From positions 806,001 to 870,000 of the forward strand of contig NZ_JAGRQC010000001.1 in the NCBI RefSeq assembly GCF_018122655.1: a stretch of DNA of 64,000 nt. Reading direction: 5' to 3'. The stretch comes from Stakelama marina (GTDB lineage: Bacteria; Pseudomonadota; Alphaproteobacteria; Sphingomonadales; Sphingomonadaceae). Both the position numbers and the translations under genes were made by a program. Position 1 is the first letter of the stretch; each line of letters opens with the position of its first letter. Of the stretch, positions 18,245-29,200 are shown piece by piece. Under the pieces are notes generated by a model, which did not search any database, was not told the DNA's origin, and worked only from the letters and a program-made list of their open reading frames with translations.

Positions 18245-19946
18245 GGCGTTCGGTCCTCGCTCCGGGGTGCGTCACCGCCCCCTTACAGGCAGGACCGACA
18301 TTTTGCGAATAGCGCCACAGCGCGCCGGACTGGTAATCGTTGACGCGCTGCTCCCACCGCGCCTTCCGCTCGGCGAGAACGTCGTCTTCCACGTCAAGAT
18401 CGATAGTCCCGGCTTCGGCATTGATGCGGATCGTGTCGCCGTCCTCGACCAGCGCGATCGGGCCGCCTGCTGCTGCTTCGGGGCCGACATGGCCGATACA
18501 GAAACCGCGCGTGCCGCCAGAAAAGCGGCCATCGGTAATCAGCGCGACCTTCTCGCCCATGCCCTGCCCGTACAGGGCGGCCGTCGTCGCCAGCATCTCG
18601 CGCATGCCCGGCCCGCCGCGCGGTCCTTCATAGCGGATCACGATAACGGCCCCTTCGTCGATCTGATGGTTTTCGACCGCCTCGAACGCCTCCTCCTCGC
18701 AGTCGAAAACACGTGCTGGCCCTTCGAACTGCAGGCGGTGCATCCCCGCGACTTTCACGATCGCGCCTTCGGGCGCCAGGCTGCCCTTCAGCCCGACCAC
18801 GCCGCCCGTCGGCGACAGCGGCGTCTTGATATCGTGGATCACCTTCTGGTCGGGGTTCCAGGTGACACGATCGATATTCTCACCAAGCGTGCGCCCGGTT
18901 ACGGTCTTGCACTCGCCATCGAGGAAACCGCCCTCCAGCATCGTCTTCATCAGCATGTAGACGCCGCCCGCTTCGTACATGTCCTTTGCGACATATCTGC
19001 CGCCCGGTTTCAGGTCTGCGATATAAGGCGTTGATTTGAATATCTCCGCCACGTCGAACAGATCGAACTCGATTCCCGCTTCGTTGGCCATTGCGGGCAG
19101 GTGAAGCGCGGCGTTCGTCGAACCGCCCGTTGCCGCCACCACACGCGCGGCGTTGACGAATGCTTCACGCGTGCAGATGTCGCGCGGCCGCAGATCCTGC
19201 GCCAGCACTTCCATCACCTGCGCGCCCGCGGCAATCGCGATCTCCTCGCGGCTGCGATAGGGCGCCGGAACCATGTTCGAATTGGGTAGCGAAAGCCCGA
19301 TCGCTTCGCCGACACACGCCATGGTGTTGGCGGTGAACTGCCCCCCACAGGCGCCGTGGCCGGGGCACGCCACCTTTTCGAGCGCAGTCAGTTCCGACAG
19401 CGGGCAGTTGCCCGACGCGTGTTGGCCTACCGCCTCGAACACATCGACGACCGTCACGTCCTTGTCGTGAAAACGTCCCGGCAGGATCGAGCCGCCATAG
19501 ACGAAGATCGACGGGATATTCAGGCGGAGCATCGCCATCATCATCCCCGGCAGCGACTTGTCGCATCCCGCAAAGCCGACAAGCGCATCATAGCAGTGGC
19601 CGCGCACGCTCAGCTCGACCGAATCGGCAATCACCTCGCGGCTGACGAGCGAGGATTTCATCCCCTGATGGCCCATGGCGATCCCGTCGGTGACGGTGAT
19701 CGTGTTGAAGCGGCGCGGCATCCCGCCCCCGGCGGTCACACCCTCGCGCGCGGCGTCGGCCTGCGCGTTCAGCGTGGTGTTGCACGGCGCACTGTCATTG
19801 CCGGCGCTGGCAAGCGCCACGAACGGCTTGGCGATATCTTCCTCGCTCAGCCCCATGGCGTAATAATAGCTTCGATGCGGCGCGCGCTCGGGTCCGACGG
19901 ACACATGGCGGCTCGGCAGGCGGGATTTGTCGAATTTGCGGGTCAT
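18225..19946 (-). CDS. ilvD: dihydroxy-acid dehydratase
   Basis: A 573-residue IlvD/Edd-family enzyme that dehydrates dihydroxy acids in valine, leucine and isoleucine synthesis. The iron-sulfur cysteines are recognisable in A-P-C-N-T-T-L-N (about residue 57), G-C-D-K-S-L-P-G-M (about 127) and [12 protein letters not shown] (about 200). The C-terminal G-R-F-S-G-G-T-R-G block is intact. The presence of Q-A-D-A-A-R-E-G and [10 protein letters not shown] fits IlvD rather than Edd. The related sugar-acid dehydratases cannot be fully excluded, but nothing nearby suggests sugar-acid catabolism. It starts 9 bases after the amidohydrolase gene. Confidence 0.92.
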   Translation of the reverse strand: MTRKFDKSRLPSRHVSVGPERAPHRSYYYAMGLSEEDIAKPFVALASAGNDSAPCNTTLNAQADAAREGVTAGGGMPRRFNTITVTDGIAMGHQGMKSSLVSREVIADSVELSVRGHCYDALVGFAGCDKSLPGMMMAMLRLNIPSIFVYGGSILPGRFHDKDVTVVDVFEAVGQHASGNCPLSELTALEKVACPGHGACGGQFTANTMACVGEAIGLSLPNSNMVPAPYRSREEIAIAAGAQVMEVLAQDLRPRDICTREAFVNAARVVAATGGSTNAALHLPAMANEAGIEFDLFDVAEIFKSTPYIADLKPGGRYVAKDMYEAGGVYMLMKTMLEGGFLDGECKTVTGRTLGENIDRVTWNPDQKVIHDIKTPLSPTGGVVGLKGSLAPEGAIVKVAGMHRLQFEGPARVFDCEEEAFEAVENHQIDEGAVIVIRYEGPRGGPGMREMLATTAALYGQGMGEKVALITDGRFSGGTRGFCIGHVGPEAAAGGPIALVEDGDTIRINAEAGTIDLDVEDDVLAERKARWEQRVNDYQSGALWRYSQNVGPACKGAVTHPGARTERHVYADI

Positions 19947-19955
19947 GGCGACAGC

Positions 19956-20690
19956 CTATGTCGCGGATGCACCCTTTGACGCAAGACCATTGCGCACTTC
20001 TTTCAGAACATCTTCGAGCAGCTCGGCACGGAGCCGCACGCCGGGCGCGTCGGAGATCAGGTCGTTGCGCACTTCGATCGAGATGCAGGGGATGCCGTTC
20101 GCCTCGCCGTGCCGGTTGAGCGTCGCGTTCAGCTTTCGCCCCGAATAGGGTTCGTTGTCGCCGGTATTCACCTTGCGCTCGCGCAGCGCGGACAGTGCTA
20201 GCGATGCCGCCCGGTCATCGCGGTTATAGAGGATGCCGACCTCCCAGGGGCGCTCCTCCCCGCCCCGTTCCAGTTCGGGTGTGAAGCTGTGGATGGCGAC
20301 GATCAACTCGGGCCGCACCTCCGCCACGCGCCGGGCAATTGCGCCGTGATAAGGTGCAAAGAACCGGGCGATCCGGGCGTCACGATCCGCCGACCGGTTG
20401 CCGGGGATTTCGTGCCCGTCGCTCGCCACCGGGATCAGCCCGGCATGGTCGGGCTCGCGGTGGAGATCGACGACCAGCCGCGATACGGTCGCGAGGATCG
20501 CCGGCGCATTCAACCGCTCCGCCAGCGCCAGCGTGAGCGGCCCAGCACCGATATCGACGCCGATATGCTTGTTCACGATATCGCGCGTCACGCCCAGATC
20601 GATGTCGTCGGGAACATGATTCGAAGCGTGATCGCACAGCAGAAGGACGCCCGAGTCGCTGCCGGGGATGAAGGTCGGCACCGTACTCAT
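19956..20690 (-). CDS. N-formylglutamate amidohydrolase family protein
   Basis: A 244-residue member of PF05013. The family blocks are L-L-C-D-H-A-S-N-H-V-P near residue 17, V-S-R-L-V-V-D-L-H-R near residue 68, and A-I-H-S-F-T-P near residue 128. The conserved Asp, His, Arg and Glu residues supply the metal site. HutG-type members hydrolyse N-formylglutamate to formate and glutamate at the end of histidine degradation. No hut genes are nearby, so the actual substrate may be another N-formyl amino acid. The start overlaps the enoyl-CoA hydratase stop by 4 bases. Confidence 0.85.
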   Translation of the reverse strand: MSTVPTFIPGSDSGVLLLCDHASNHVPDDIDLGVTRDIVNKHIGVDIGAGPLTLALAERLNAPAILATVSRLVVDLHREPDHAGLIPVASDGHEIPGNRSADRDARIARFFAPYHGAIARRVAEVRPELIVAIHSFTPELERGGEERPWEVGILYNRDDRAASLALSALRERKVNTGDNEPYSGRKLNATLNRHGEANGIPCISIEVRNDLISDAPGVRLRAELLEDVLKEVRNGLASKGASAT

Positions 20691-21418
20691 TCGCCACGCT
20701 TCCGGTTGCGGAAGGCGGAGAGTCGTTCGGCAAATTCCTCGCTCGCAAACCGCGCGTCGAACGCGAAGTCGAGATCGTCGCCATTTCCCCGCAACGTGCG
20801 CTTCAGAACCCGCATCGCTTCCGGCGCATTCGCCGCGATGTTTCCGGCAAGCACCCGCGCCGCGGCAAGGGGCACCGGTTCGACACGCTGCACCAGCCCG
20901 ATCACCTCCGCCTGCTCGCCGCCGACCGGCTCACCGGAAAACAGCATGTGCGCCGCCCACCCGGCGCCGACCGCAGCTTCCAATCGCTTCACATCCTCGC
21001 GCGGATAACTCAGGCCCAGCTTTGCCGGTGTCGTCGCAAAGCGGGCATCAGGGCCGGCGATGCGAATGTCTGCCGCCAGCGCCAGAGCAACGGCCGCTCC
21101 GTAACAGCCACCCCCGATCACCGCGATTACCGGGACCGGCAGCGCATGAATGCCATCGATCCCGGCACGCATCGCATCGCGAAAGGCTACGCGCGCACCG
21201 GCATCGCTCTGAAGTTCGTCGAACTCGCTTATATCGGCGCCCGCGGAAAAAATGCCGTCATGCGCCGATGTCAGCATGACGACGCCCGCATCCGATGCAG
21301 CGATCCCGGCGCATAGCTCGGCGAGCGTTTTCCAGTCGGCGACGCCGATTGCGTTTCTGGCCGCGGGCCGGTCGATCGCGACGGTCGCAATGCCGTCTTC
21401 ATGGGTCAGGCGAAACAT
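20687..21418 (-). CDS. enoyl-CoA hydratase/isomerase family protein
   Basis: A 243-residue crotonase-fold protein. The A-G-A-D-I-S-E-F oxyanion block lies near residue 57. The second oxyanion loop is V-I-A-V-I-G-G-G-C-Y-G-A-A-V-A-L-A-L-A-A-D near residue 97. One glutamate of the classical pair is present (E in D-V-K-R-L-E is shifted), so hydration activity is likely but not certain. Isomerase or hydrolase activity is possible. It is at the head of an overlapping leftward chain, 53 bases after the ferredoxin reductase stop. Confidence 0.85.
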   Translation of the reverse strand: MFRLTHEDGIATVAIDRPAARNAIGVADWKTLAELCAGIAASDAGVVMLTSAHDGIFSAGADISEFDELQSDAGARVAFRDAMRAGIDGIHALPVPVIAVIGGGCYGAAVALALAADIRIAGPDARFATTPAKLGLSYPREDVKRLEAAVGAGWAAHMLFSGEPVGGEQAEVIGLVQRVEPVPLAAARVLAGNIAANAPEAMRVLKRTLRGNGDDLDFAFDARFASEEFAERLSAFRNRKRGE

Positions 21419-21471
21419 CGCCCGCCGCCCTGCCGCAACAGCCGCGACTTGTCACCCCGTTGCGATTCGGA

Positions 21472-22698
21472 TCAGCTAGCGAGTTCCTTCAACGGCACCT
21501 GATCGTTCGCCAGATCGCCGCGGTCGGGCGAGGCGCCGAGCATCACCAGCTTGCGGCCTTGCGCATAATCACGCGTATTGTTGATGCAATCGAGCGCGAT
21601 CACCCTGCCCTCGCGCAGGTAAATCAGCGAGAATTTGCGCGCCGCCGGATCGCCGCGCATGACGATATCGTCATAGCCGTTCGACAGCCCGACCGTCTGC
21701 AGTTTCAGGTCATACTGGTCCGACCAGAACCACGGCACCGCATCATAGGACACGTCCTGACCCATGATCGTCCTGGCCGCGACATTGGCCTGGTCGGTCG
21801 CGTTCTGGACCGACTCGATCCTGACCTCGCCCCCGCCGGCACAGCGATTGCGGTGGAGCGCGCAGTCACCGACCGCAAAGATGTCGGGCAGGCTCGTCCG
21901 GCACTGGGCATCGACCGCAACGCCGTTGTCGCCCTTTGCTCCGGCGCGAATCAGGGGAGCAACCGCCGGTTCGATGCCGATACCCACGATCACCATGTCG
22001 CAGGCGAGCAGCTCGCCGTCCGCCATCTGCACGCCGGTAACGCTGCCGTCCTCTCCGACGACATGATCGACGACCGCGCCGAGCCGCAGATCGACCCCAT
22101 GGCTGCGATGCTCATGCTCGTAAAAGCGCGACAGCGGCTCTCCGGCAACGCGAGCGAGGACCCGGTCCAGCGCCTCGATCAGAACGACCTGCTTGCCCTG
22201 TTTGACGAGCGCCGATGCCGCCTCGAGGCCGATATAACCGCCACCGACAACGACCGCACGCTCGACGCTGGGAAGCTCGGTGATCATACGGTCGACGTCC
22301 GCGCGTGTGCGAACCGTATGCACGCCGACCAGATCGCCGCCCGCACAGCTGAGGCGCCGGGCATCGCCGCCCGCCGCCCAGATCAACTTGCCATATCCGA
22401 TTCGCTCGCCGGCGGCAGAGGTCAGTTCATGCGCATCGGCATCGACCGCTTCGATGCGCGTGCCTGTCAGAAACGTGACCGAGCGCTCTTCCCAGAACGC
22501 CGCGGGCCGGATCAGCATCCGTTCGAACGGCTTTTGGCCCGCAAGATAATCCTTGGACAGCGGAGGCCGTTCATAGGGCAGTTCGTTTTCCTCGGTCACG
22601 ATCGCCAGGCTGCCCTCGAAACCGGCCTGGCGCAGCGCGATAGCCGCCTGCGCGCCGCCATGGCCGCCGCCCACGATAAGCACATCGAAATGCCGCAT
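21472..22698 (-). CDS. FAD-dependent ferredoxin/rubredoxin reductase
   Basis: A 408-residue pyridine-nucleotide-dependent oxidoreductase. The FAD Rossmann motif V-G-G-G-H-G-G-A-Q-A lies at residues 9-18. The NAD(P)-binding G-G-G-Y-I-G-L-E-A-A lies near residue 150. The second FAD motif D-I-F-A-V-G-D-C-A lies near residue 270, and a reductase C-terminal domain follows. Proteins of this kind pass electrons from NADH to ferredoxins that serve P450s or ring-hydroxylating oxygenases; no oxygenase is encoded here. The ATG at 22698 has an AGGAGG site six bases upstream, which excludes longer readings. It is divergent from the thiolase gene. Confidence 0.88.
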   Translation of the reverse strand: MRHFDVLIVGGGHGGAQAAIALRQAGFEGSLAIVTEENELPYERPPLSKDYLAGQKPFERMLIRPAAFWEERSVTFLTGTRIEAVDADAHELTSAAGERIGYGKLIWAAGGDARRLSCAGGDLVGVHTVRTRADVDRMITELPSVERAVVVGGGYIGLEAASALVKQGKQVVLIEALDRVLARVAGEPLSRFYEHEHRSHGVDLRLGAVVDHVVGEDGSVTGVQMADGELLACDMVIVGIGIEPAVAPLIRAGAKGDNGVAVDAQCRTSLPDIFAVGDCALHRNRCAGGGEVRIESVQNATDQANVAARTIMGQDVSYDAVPWFWSDQYDLKLQTVGLSNGYDDIVMRGDPAARKFSLIYLREGRVIALDCINNTRDYAQGRKLVMLGASPDRGDLANDQVPLKELAS

Positions 22699-22843
22699 TT
22701 GCGTCCTCCTTGCGCGCGCCGCTCTCGGCGATCGGCGGCAGCGCGTCAATCTCGCGCAGCCCGCTACTGACATGATTGAAAGCAATGCGGGAGGCTGGTA
22801 GCAATTTGCAACCAAGCATAACGCACCGTTCGGAGAGACCGCC

Positions 22844-24019
22844 ATGGCACAGCCCACCGCTTATATCGTCGATGCAATGCGAACCGCGGGCGGCCGCCGC
22901 GGCGGAAAGCTTGCCGGATGGCACCCGGCAGACATGGCGGGCGAGGTCCTGAACAACCTCGTCGATCGCACGGGAATCGCGCCTGATGCGATAGAGGACG
23001 TCATCATGGGCTGTGTCAGCCAGGGCGGCGAACAGAGCTTTCAGGTCGGCCGTAACGCGGTACTTGCCTCGCGCCTTCCCGAAAGCGTCCCCGCCGTCAC
23101 CATCGATCGGCAGTGCGGCAGCTCGCAACAGGCGATCCAGTTCGCTGCGCAGGCAGTCATGTCGGGAACGCAGGATGTCGTGATCGCCGCCGGGGTCGAA
23201 TCGATGACGCGCGTCCCGATGGGTTCGACCGGCGCGTTATTCGCCAAGGAGGGGCTGGGCCGCGCGAAGTCGCCGCGTCAGGACGAACGCTATCCCGACA
23301 TCCAGTTCAGCCAGTTCATGGGCGCAGAGATGATCGCGCGCAAACACGGCTTTTCGCGCGAACAGCTCGACCAGTACGCGCTGGAAAGCCACAAGCGCGC
23401 CGCCGCCGCGACCGAACGCGGTGATTTTCGAGAGGAAATTGTCCCCCTCGAAGTCGAAACCCCCGATGGTCCGGCGATCCATGATCGCGACGAAGGCATC
23501 CGCTACGACGCGTCGTTCGAAAGCATCCAGTCGGTCAAGCTGCTCGCCGATGGCGGCGTCATCAGCGCGGCCAATGCCAGCCAGATCTGCGACGGATCGA
23601 GCGCGGTACTCATAGTGAGCGAACAGGCGCTGAAGGATCACGGCCTGACGCCGATCGCGCGCATCCATAATCTTACGGTCACCGCCGGTGATCCCGTCAT
23701 CATGCTCGAAGAACCGCTCTTCGCCACCGACAAGGCGCTCAAGCGGGCGGGCATGAAGATCGAGGATATCGACCTTTACGAGGTGAACGAGGCGTTCGCG
23801 CCGGTCCCGCTGGCGTGGCTGAAACACACCGGCGCCGACCCCGAAAAGCTCAACGTCAATGGCGGTGCCATCGCGCTCGGCCATCCGCTGGGCGCGACCG
23901 GCACCAAGCTGATGGCGACACTCGTCCACGCGCTCGGTAAACGCGGCGGCAAATATGGTCTTCAGACGATGTGCGAAGGCGGCGGCATCGCCAATGTGAC
24001 GATCGTCGAACGGCTGTAG
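22844..24019 (+). CDS. acetyl-CoA C-acyltransferase (thiolase)
   Basis: A 391-residue thiolase. The nucleophilic cysteine lies in D-R-Q-C-G-S-S-Q-Q-A near residue 89. The second active-site block G-G-A-I-A-L-G-H-P-L-G-A-T-G is near residue 345. The C-terminal catalytic cysteine is in T-M-C-E-G-G-G-I-A-N near residue 379. It either cleaves 3-ketoacyl-CoA in beta-oxidation or condenses acetyl-CoA. The substrate loop region (V-P-M-G-S) looks more like FadA-type steroid/lipid thiolases than PhaA, but this is not decisive. The nitroreductase gene follows after 10 bases. Confidence 0.92.
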   Translation: MAQPTAYIVDAMRTAGGRRGGKLAGWHPADMAGEVLNNLVDRTGIAPDAIEDVIMGCVSQGGEQSFQVGRNAVLASRLPESVPAVTIDRQCGSSQQAIQFAAQAVMSGTQDVVIAAGVESMTRVPMGSTGALFAKEGLGRAKSPRQDERYPDIQFSQFMGAEMIARKHGFSREQLDQYALESHKRAAAATERGDFREEIVPLEVETPDGPAIHDRDEGIRYDASFESIQSVKLLADGGVISAANASQICDGSSAVLIVSEQALKDHGLTPIARIHNLTVTAGDPVIMLEEPLFATDKALKRAGMKIEDIDLYEVNEAFAPVPLAWLKHTGADPEKLNVNGGAIALGHPLGATGTKLMATLVHALGKRGGKYGLQTMCEGGGIANVTIVERL

Positions 24020-24029
24020 GACAGCAGCC

Positions 24030-24698
24030 ATGAACGTCAGCGAGGCGGTCGAGACGCGCCGCTCGGTGCGCGCCTATCTCGACCGCCCCGTCGACCTCGT
24101 TCTTTTGCGCGACCTTGTCGAACGCGCCGGGCGCGCGCCATCGGGCGGCAATCTTCAACCCTGGCATATCCATGTGCTTGCCGGCGACGCGATGACGCGG
24201 TTCAAGGCGATCATGCGGCGGCGCATGGAAGAAGCGGTGATGGGCGATGGCAGCGAATATGATGTGTACCCGCCAGGGCTCGCCGAACCCTATCGAAGCC
24301 GTCGGTTCGCGGTGGGCGAGGCGCTTTACGCTCCGCTCGGCATTCCGCGGGAGGACAAGGCCGCCCGGCTGCATTGGTTTGCGAAGAACTGGCAGTTCTT
24401 CGACGCGCCGGTCGGGGTATTCTGTTATGTCGAGCGCTCGCACGGTCCGCCACAATGGTCCGATTGCGGGATGTATCTCCAGACCCTGATGCTGCTCCTG
24501 CGCGAAGCCGGTCTCGATAGTTGCGCGCAGGAGGCATGGGCCGTCCACCACCGCACCGTCGATCAATTCGTCGGCGCGGCACCCGACAAGATGCTATTCA
24601 CCGGTATGGCGATCGGATGGCGCGATCCCGAAGCCCCCGTGAACCGCTTCGCCGTTCCGCGCGCGCCCATCGATGAATGGGCGACATTCCACTATTGA
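24030..24698 (+). CDS. nitroreductase family flavoprotein
   Basis: A 222-residue protein of the FMN-dependent nitroreductase family. The N-terminal R-R-S-V-R-A-Y-L (residues 10-17) and A-P-S-G-G-N-L-Q-P-W (about 36-45) are FMN-binding hallmarks. A C-terminal G-M-A-I-G-W-R-D-P block closes the site. These enzymes reduce nitro groups, quinones or flavins with NAD(P)H. The physiological substrate is unknown. The 3' end overlaps the convergent efflux gene by 7 bases. Confidence 0.9.
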   Translation: MNVSEAVETRRSVRAYLDRPVDLVLLRDLVERAGRAPSGGNLQPWHIHVLAGDAMTRFKAIMRRRMEEAVMGDGSEYDVYPPGLAEPYRSRRFAVGEALYAPLGIPREDKAARLHWFAKNWQFFDAPVGVFCYVERSHGPPQWSDCGMYLQTLMLLLREAGLDSCAQEAWAVHHRTVDQFVGAAPDKMLFTGMAIGWRDPEAPVNRFAVPRAPIDEWATFHY

Positions 24699-26206
24699 GA
24701 AGCAGCCTGCCGGTCGCTTGGCGATCGGGCCTCGGGTGCGACAGGCTTCGGCCCCTGGGCGGTTGCATTGAGCAGCGAATCTCCGCCCAGCACGCGGTAG
24801 AGCGTCACAAGGTTCGTACCCTTGGTCAGCTCGGCCGCGACCAGCGTGCGCTGCGCCGAATAATAGGATCGCTGCGCATCGAGGCTTTGCAGAAAGGTGT
24901 CGACCCCGCCTTTGTACCGCGCATAGGACAGCTTGTAATTGTCCTGCGACGCCGCGACCAGATCGCGTGTCGCGCCGACCTGCTCACTGATCGTGCCGCG
25001 CCGCGCGAGCGCATCGGCTACCTCGCGAAAGGCGGTCTGGATCGTGCCCTCGTAATTGGCGATGGCTGCGTCGCGATCGGCCTTGGCCTGCGCCACGCCT
25101 GCCGCCCCTGCCCCCGCATCGAAGATCGGAACCGTGGCGCTGGGCCGCACCGACCAGTTGAATGCGTCGCCGGTGAAGAGATCCTTCAGGGCGGTGCTCG
25201 CGAAGCCGACCAGCCCGGTCAGCGTGATCCGTGGAAAGAGCGCCGCCCGCGCCGCACCGATACGGGCGTTTTGCGCGCGCAATCGATATTCGGCCTGAAC
25301 CACGTCGGGGCGCCGCAACAGGATCGATGAGCCGAGCCCCGCCGGCACTTCGGACAGTGTCGCCACCGCGCCCTCGATCTTGTTCGGCAACAGCGCCGGA
25401 TCGACCGGACCGCCGACGAGCAGGCGGAGTTCGTTGACATCCTGCGCCACCGCAGTCCTGCTCGACGCAAGATCGGCGCGCGCCTGATCGAGGATTTGTT
25501 CGGCCTGGCGCAGGTCGGTTCGCGGCGCGATCCCGCCGTCGAGACGCGCCTGGGTCAGCTTCACGCTCTGCTCGGCGCTGTCGACGGTTTCCTGCGCGAT
25601 GCGCAGCAGCGTCGCATCGGCGGCATGGTTCAGCCAGGCATTGGCGACATCGCCGACCAGCGTCAGCCGCGTCGCACGCGCGCCCGCGGCAGTCGCGAAA
25701 TACTGGTTGAGCGCCGCGTCGCTAAGCGATTTGACACGACCGAAGAGGTCGATTTCGAATGCGTTCACGCCGACATCGGCGGTGTAATATTCATTCACGC
25801 CGCCGCCGACGGAGGTGACGGTCCCGCCGCCGGCATTGTTGCCCGTGCCGGTCGTCACGTTACGGGTAGTACCCTTGCTGACAGAGGCGCCCGCACTGGC
25901 ATCGACCTGTGGCAGCCGGTTGGCGCGCTGGATGCGGTATTGCGCGCGGGCCGAGGCGATATTCGCGGCTGCCTGACGCAGGTTGCGATTGTTGACCAGC
26001 GCCTGTTCGATCAGGCTCTGCAATCGCGGATCGCGAAACACCTGCTTGAACGTGACCGTGGGCAGGCCTTCCTCGCTCTGCTTCAGATACGCATCGCCCA
26101 CAGGCCACGAAGCCGGTACGGGCGCTTCGGGGCGGACATAGGTCGGCGCCATCGAACAGGCGCCCAGCGCACCCATCGCTGCCAGCGTGATCGCCCTGCG
26201 CATCAT
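24692..26206 (-). CDS. outer-membrane efflux lipoprotein (NodT/OprM family)
   Basis: A 504-residue TolC-like outer-membrane channel. The leader ends in the lipobox L-G-A-C-S with C17, so it is probably lipid-anchored. Two internally repeated outer-membrane efflux domains follow, with typical R-R-P-D-V near residue 300 and the periplasmic helices rich in Ala, Gln and Arg. An insert of Gly, Thr and Asn around residues 115-140 lies where surface loops are expected. It is the third gene of an RND operon. Its start overlaps the pump stop by 4 bases. Confidence 0.92.
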   Translation of the reverse strand: MMRRAITLAAMGALGACSMAPTYVRPEAPVPASWPVGDAYLKQSEEGLPTVTFKQVFRDPRLQSLIEQALVNNRNLRQAAANIASARAQYRIQRANRLPQVDASAGASVSKGTTRNVTTGTGNNAGGGTVTSVGGGVNEYYTADVGVNAFEIDLFGRVKSLSDAALNQYFATAAGARATRLTLVGDVANAWLNHAADATLLRIAQETVDSAEQSVKLTQARLDGGIAPRTDLRQAEQILDQARADLASSRTAVAQDVNELRLLVGGPVDPALLPNKIEGAVATLSEVPAGLGSSILLRRPDVVQAEYRLRAQNARIGAARAALFPRITLTGLVGFASTALKDLFTGDAFNWSVRPSATVPIFDAGAGAAGVAQAKADRDAAIANYEGTIQTAFREVADALARRGTISEQVGATRDLVAASQDNYKLSYARYKGGVDTFLQSLDAQRSYYSAQRTLVAAELTKGTNLVTLYRVLGGDSLLNATAQGPKPVAPEARSPSDRQAASQ

Positions 26207-29200
26207 GCGCCCTCTCCTGCCGGCTGCCCGCCGTCATCGTCATGATGGAGCTTTTTGAGCACATCGCGCGTCGATCTGCGAACGATCACGAAGAACAGAG
26301 GGATGTAGAACACCGCAAGGATCGTCGCGGTCAGCATCCCGCCGATCACCGCCGTACCGATCGCGATGCGGCTGTTCGCACCCGCTCCTGTCGAAATCGC
26401 AAGCGGCAGCACGCCGAAGATGAACGCAAAGCTCGTCATCAGGATCGGCCGCAAGCGAATCCGTGCCGCCTCGATCGCCGCATCGATGACGCGCATGCCC
26501 TGTTTTTCCGCCTGTTCGGCAAACTCGATCATCAGGATGGCGTTTTTAGAGGCGAGCCCCATCGTCGTCAGCAGTCCGATCTGCATGTACACGTCGTTAT
26601 CGAGTCCGCGCAGCGTCACCGCGAACACCGCGCCGACCAGACCGAGCGGGATGACGAGCAACACCGCCACCGGAATCGACCAGCTTTCGTACAGCGCGGC
26701 AAGGCACAGGAACACGACCAGCAGCGACAATCCGTACAGGATCGGCGCCTGTCCCGACGACAGGCGTTCCTGATACGAGATGCCGGCCCAGGCGATCGAG
26801 ATGCCGGGAATTTTCTGCGCGATCGCTGCGATATGGTTCATCGCCTCGCCCGAACTATATCCCGGCGCCGCCTGCCCCTGGATTTCAAACGCCGGCAGCC
26901 CCGAAAAGCGCGAAAGCTCGGTCGGCGCCTGCGACCAGGACGTTTTGGCGAAGGACGAAAACGGCGCCATCTGGCCATCTTTCGAGCGAACATACCAGTC
27001 GCCAAGGTCCTCGGGTGCCGACCGATAGGGCGCATCGCCCTCGACATAGACACGTTTGACGCGTCCGCGGTCGATGAAGTCGTTGACGTAGCGGCCGCCC
27101 CAGGCCGCCGACAGTGTGGTGTTCACGTCGCTCTGGCTCAGCCCCAGCGCCTCCAGCTTCTGCTGGTCGATCTCGACATGAAGCGTGGGCACATCGGGTA
27201 GCTCGCTGGGACGCACGCTCGTCAGTACCGGGTCCTTCGCCGCCGCCGCCAGTACCTTGTCGCGCGCAGCGGCAAACTGTTCGCGGCTCAGCGAACCGGC
27301 ATTCTGCAACTCCATGGTGAACCCGCTCGTATCGCCAAGCCCGCGGATCGCACCCGGCACCAGCGCGAATACCTGCGCATCGCGCAGCCCCGACAGTGCC
27401 TTTCGCGCCCGCTCGGCAATGGCGCCCGCGCTGTTCTGCTCCCCCTTGCGCTGATCGAAATCCTTCAGCGCCAGATAGCCGATGCCGGTATTCTGTCCGC
27501 CGCTTCCGCCACCGCCGGTCCCGCTTGCGGTGAACATCGTCTTGATGTTGCCGCCTTCCTGCTGGCGGAGATATTTCTCCACCGACATTTGCACGTCTTG
27601 TGTGCGCGCCTGGGTCGCGCCGGGCGGCAGGCGGAACTGAATGAACACGCTGCCCTGATCCTCGACCGGCAGAAAGCTCGTCGGCAGGCGGAAGAAGAGG
27701 ACGACCAGCACCGCGACGACGCAGGCATAGATCAGCAGGAAGATATATTTGCGATCGACGACCGTCCGGATCGCGGCCGTATAATGGTGCACGGTCCAGT
27801 CGAAGCCGCGGTTGAACCGGGTGCGGAACCGCTCCCCGGTCCGCCGGACCGCCGGGAACCGCCGATTGAACCACCCCTCGCCTTCATCCTGCTTGCGCTT
27901 GAGAAGCGTGGCCGTCAGCGCGGGCGTCAAAATCAGCGCCACCGCAACCGACAGAACCATCGCGGACACGATGGTCAGCGAGAACTGCCGATAGATCACG
28001 CCCGTCGATCCGCCGAAAAAGGCCATCGGCAGAAACACCGCCGACAGCACGAGCGCGATTGCCACCAGCGCGACCTGGATTTCGCGCATCGATTCGATCG
28101 TCGCCTCGCGCGGCGTCAGCTCGGGATTTTCCTCCATCAACCGCTCGACATTTTCCACGACGACGATCGCGTCATCGACCAGCAGGCCAATCGCGAGCAC
28201 CAGCCCGAACAAGGTCAGCGTGTTGATCGAAAAGCCGGCGATCGCGAACATCGCAAAGGTGCCGAGGATGACGACCGGCACCGCGATCGTCGGGATCAGC
28301 GTCGCCCGCCAGCTCTGGAGGAAGACGAACATCACGATCACGACCAGGATGATCGCCTCGATCAGCGTCTTGACCACCTCGTCGATCGACAGGCGGATGA
28401 AATCGGTGCTGTCGCGCGGATAGGAATAGGTGAGCCCGGGCGGAAAGTTCTTCGCCTGCTTGGCGACTTCCTGCTTCACCAGGGCCGCCGTGGAAAGCGC
28501 GTCGGCGCCGGGGGCGAGCGAGATCGCCATGCCCGCACCCGGATGGCCGTTGACGCGGCTGACCACGCCGTAACTCTCGGCGCCGAGTTCGACCCTCGCG
28601 ACGTCCGAAAGACGCACGGTGGCGCCGCTCTGATCGCTTTTCAGAATGATGTTGGCGAACTGCGCGGGTGTGTGAAGACGCGACTGCGCGGTAACGGTCG
28701 CGTTCAGCATCTGCGAATCGGGCATCGGCTGGCCGCCGATCTCACCCGCTGCGACCTCGGTATTCTGCGCCTGTATCGCCTGGATGACATCGCCCGGCAT
28801 CAGCGAATAGCTTGCCAGCCGGTCGGGGTTCAGCCAGATGCGCATCGCATATTGCGATCCGAACACGCGCGTATCGCCGACGCCGTTCACCCGCCCGATC
28901 GGGTCCTGCAGGTTCGACGCGATATAATCGGATACGTCCTGATTGGTCCGCTGGTCGGTCTTGTCATAGACCGCGACGATCAACAGGAAATCGGGATTGG
29001 ACTTGGTGACGCGCAGGCCCTGTTGCTGGACCTGCTGCGGCAGTCGGGGCAGCGCCTGCTGCACCTTGTTCTGCACCTGCACTTGCGCGATGTCGGGATC
29101 GATGCCCTTGCGGAAGGTCGCGGTAATCCGCGCCTGCCCGCGCGAGCTCGACGACGAACTGAAATACAGCAGACCGTCGATCCCGGTAAGCTGCTGTTCG

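Noticed and set aside
18225..19946. Phosphogluconate or sugar-acid dehydratase instead of IlvD
   Set aside because: Motifs around the iron-sulfur cysteines fit IlvD better and no sugar-acid catabolic genes are nearby.
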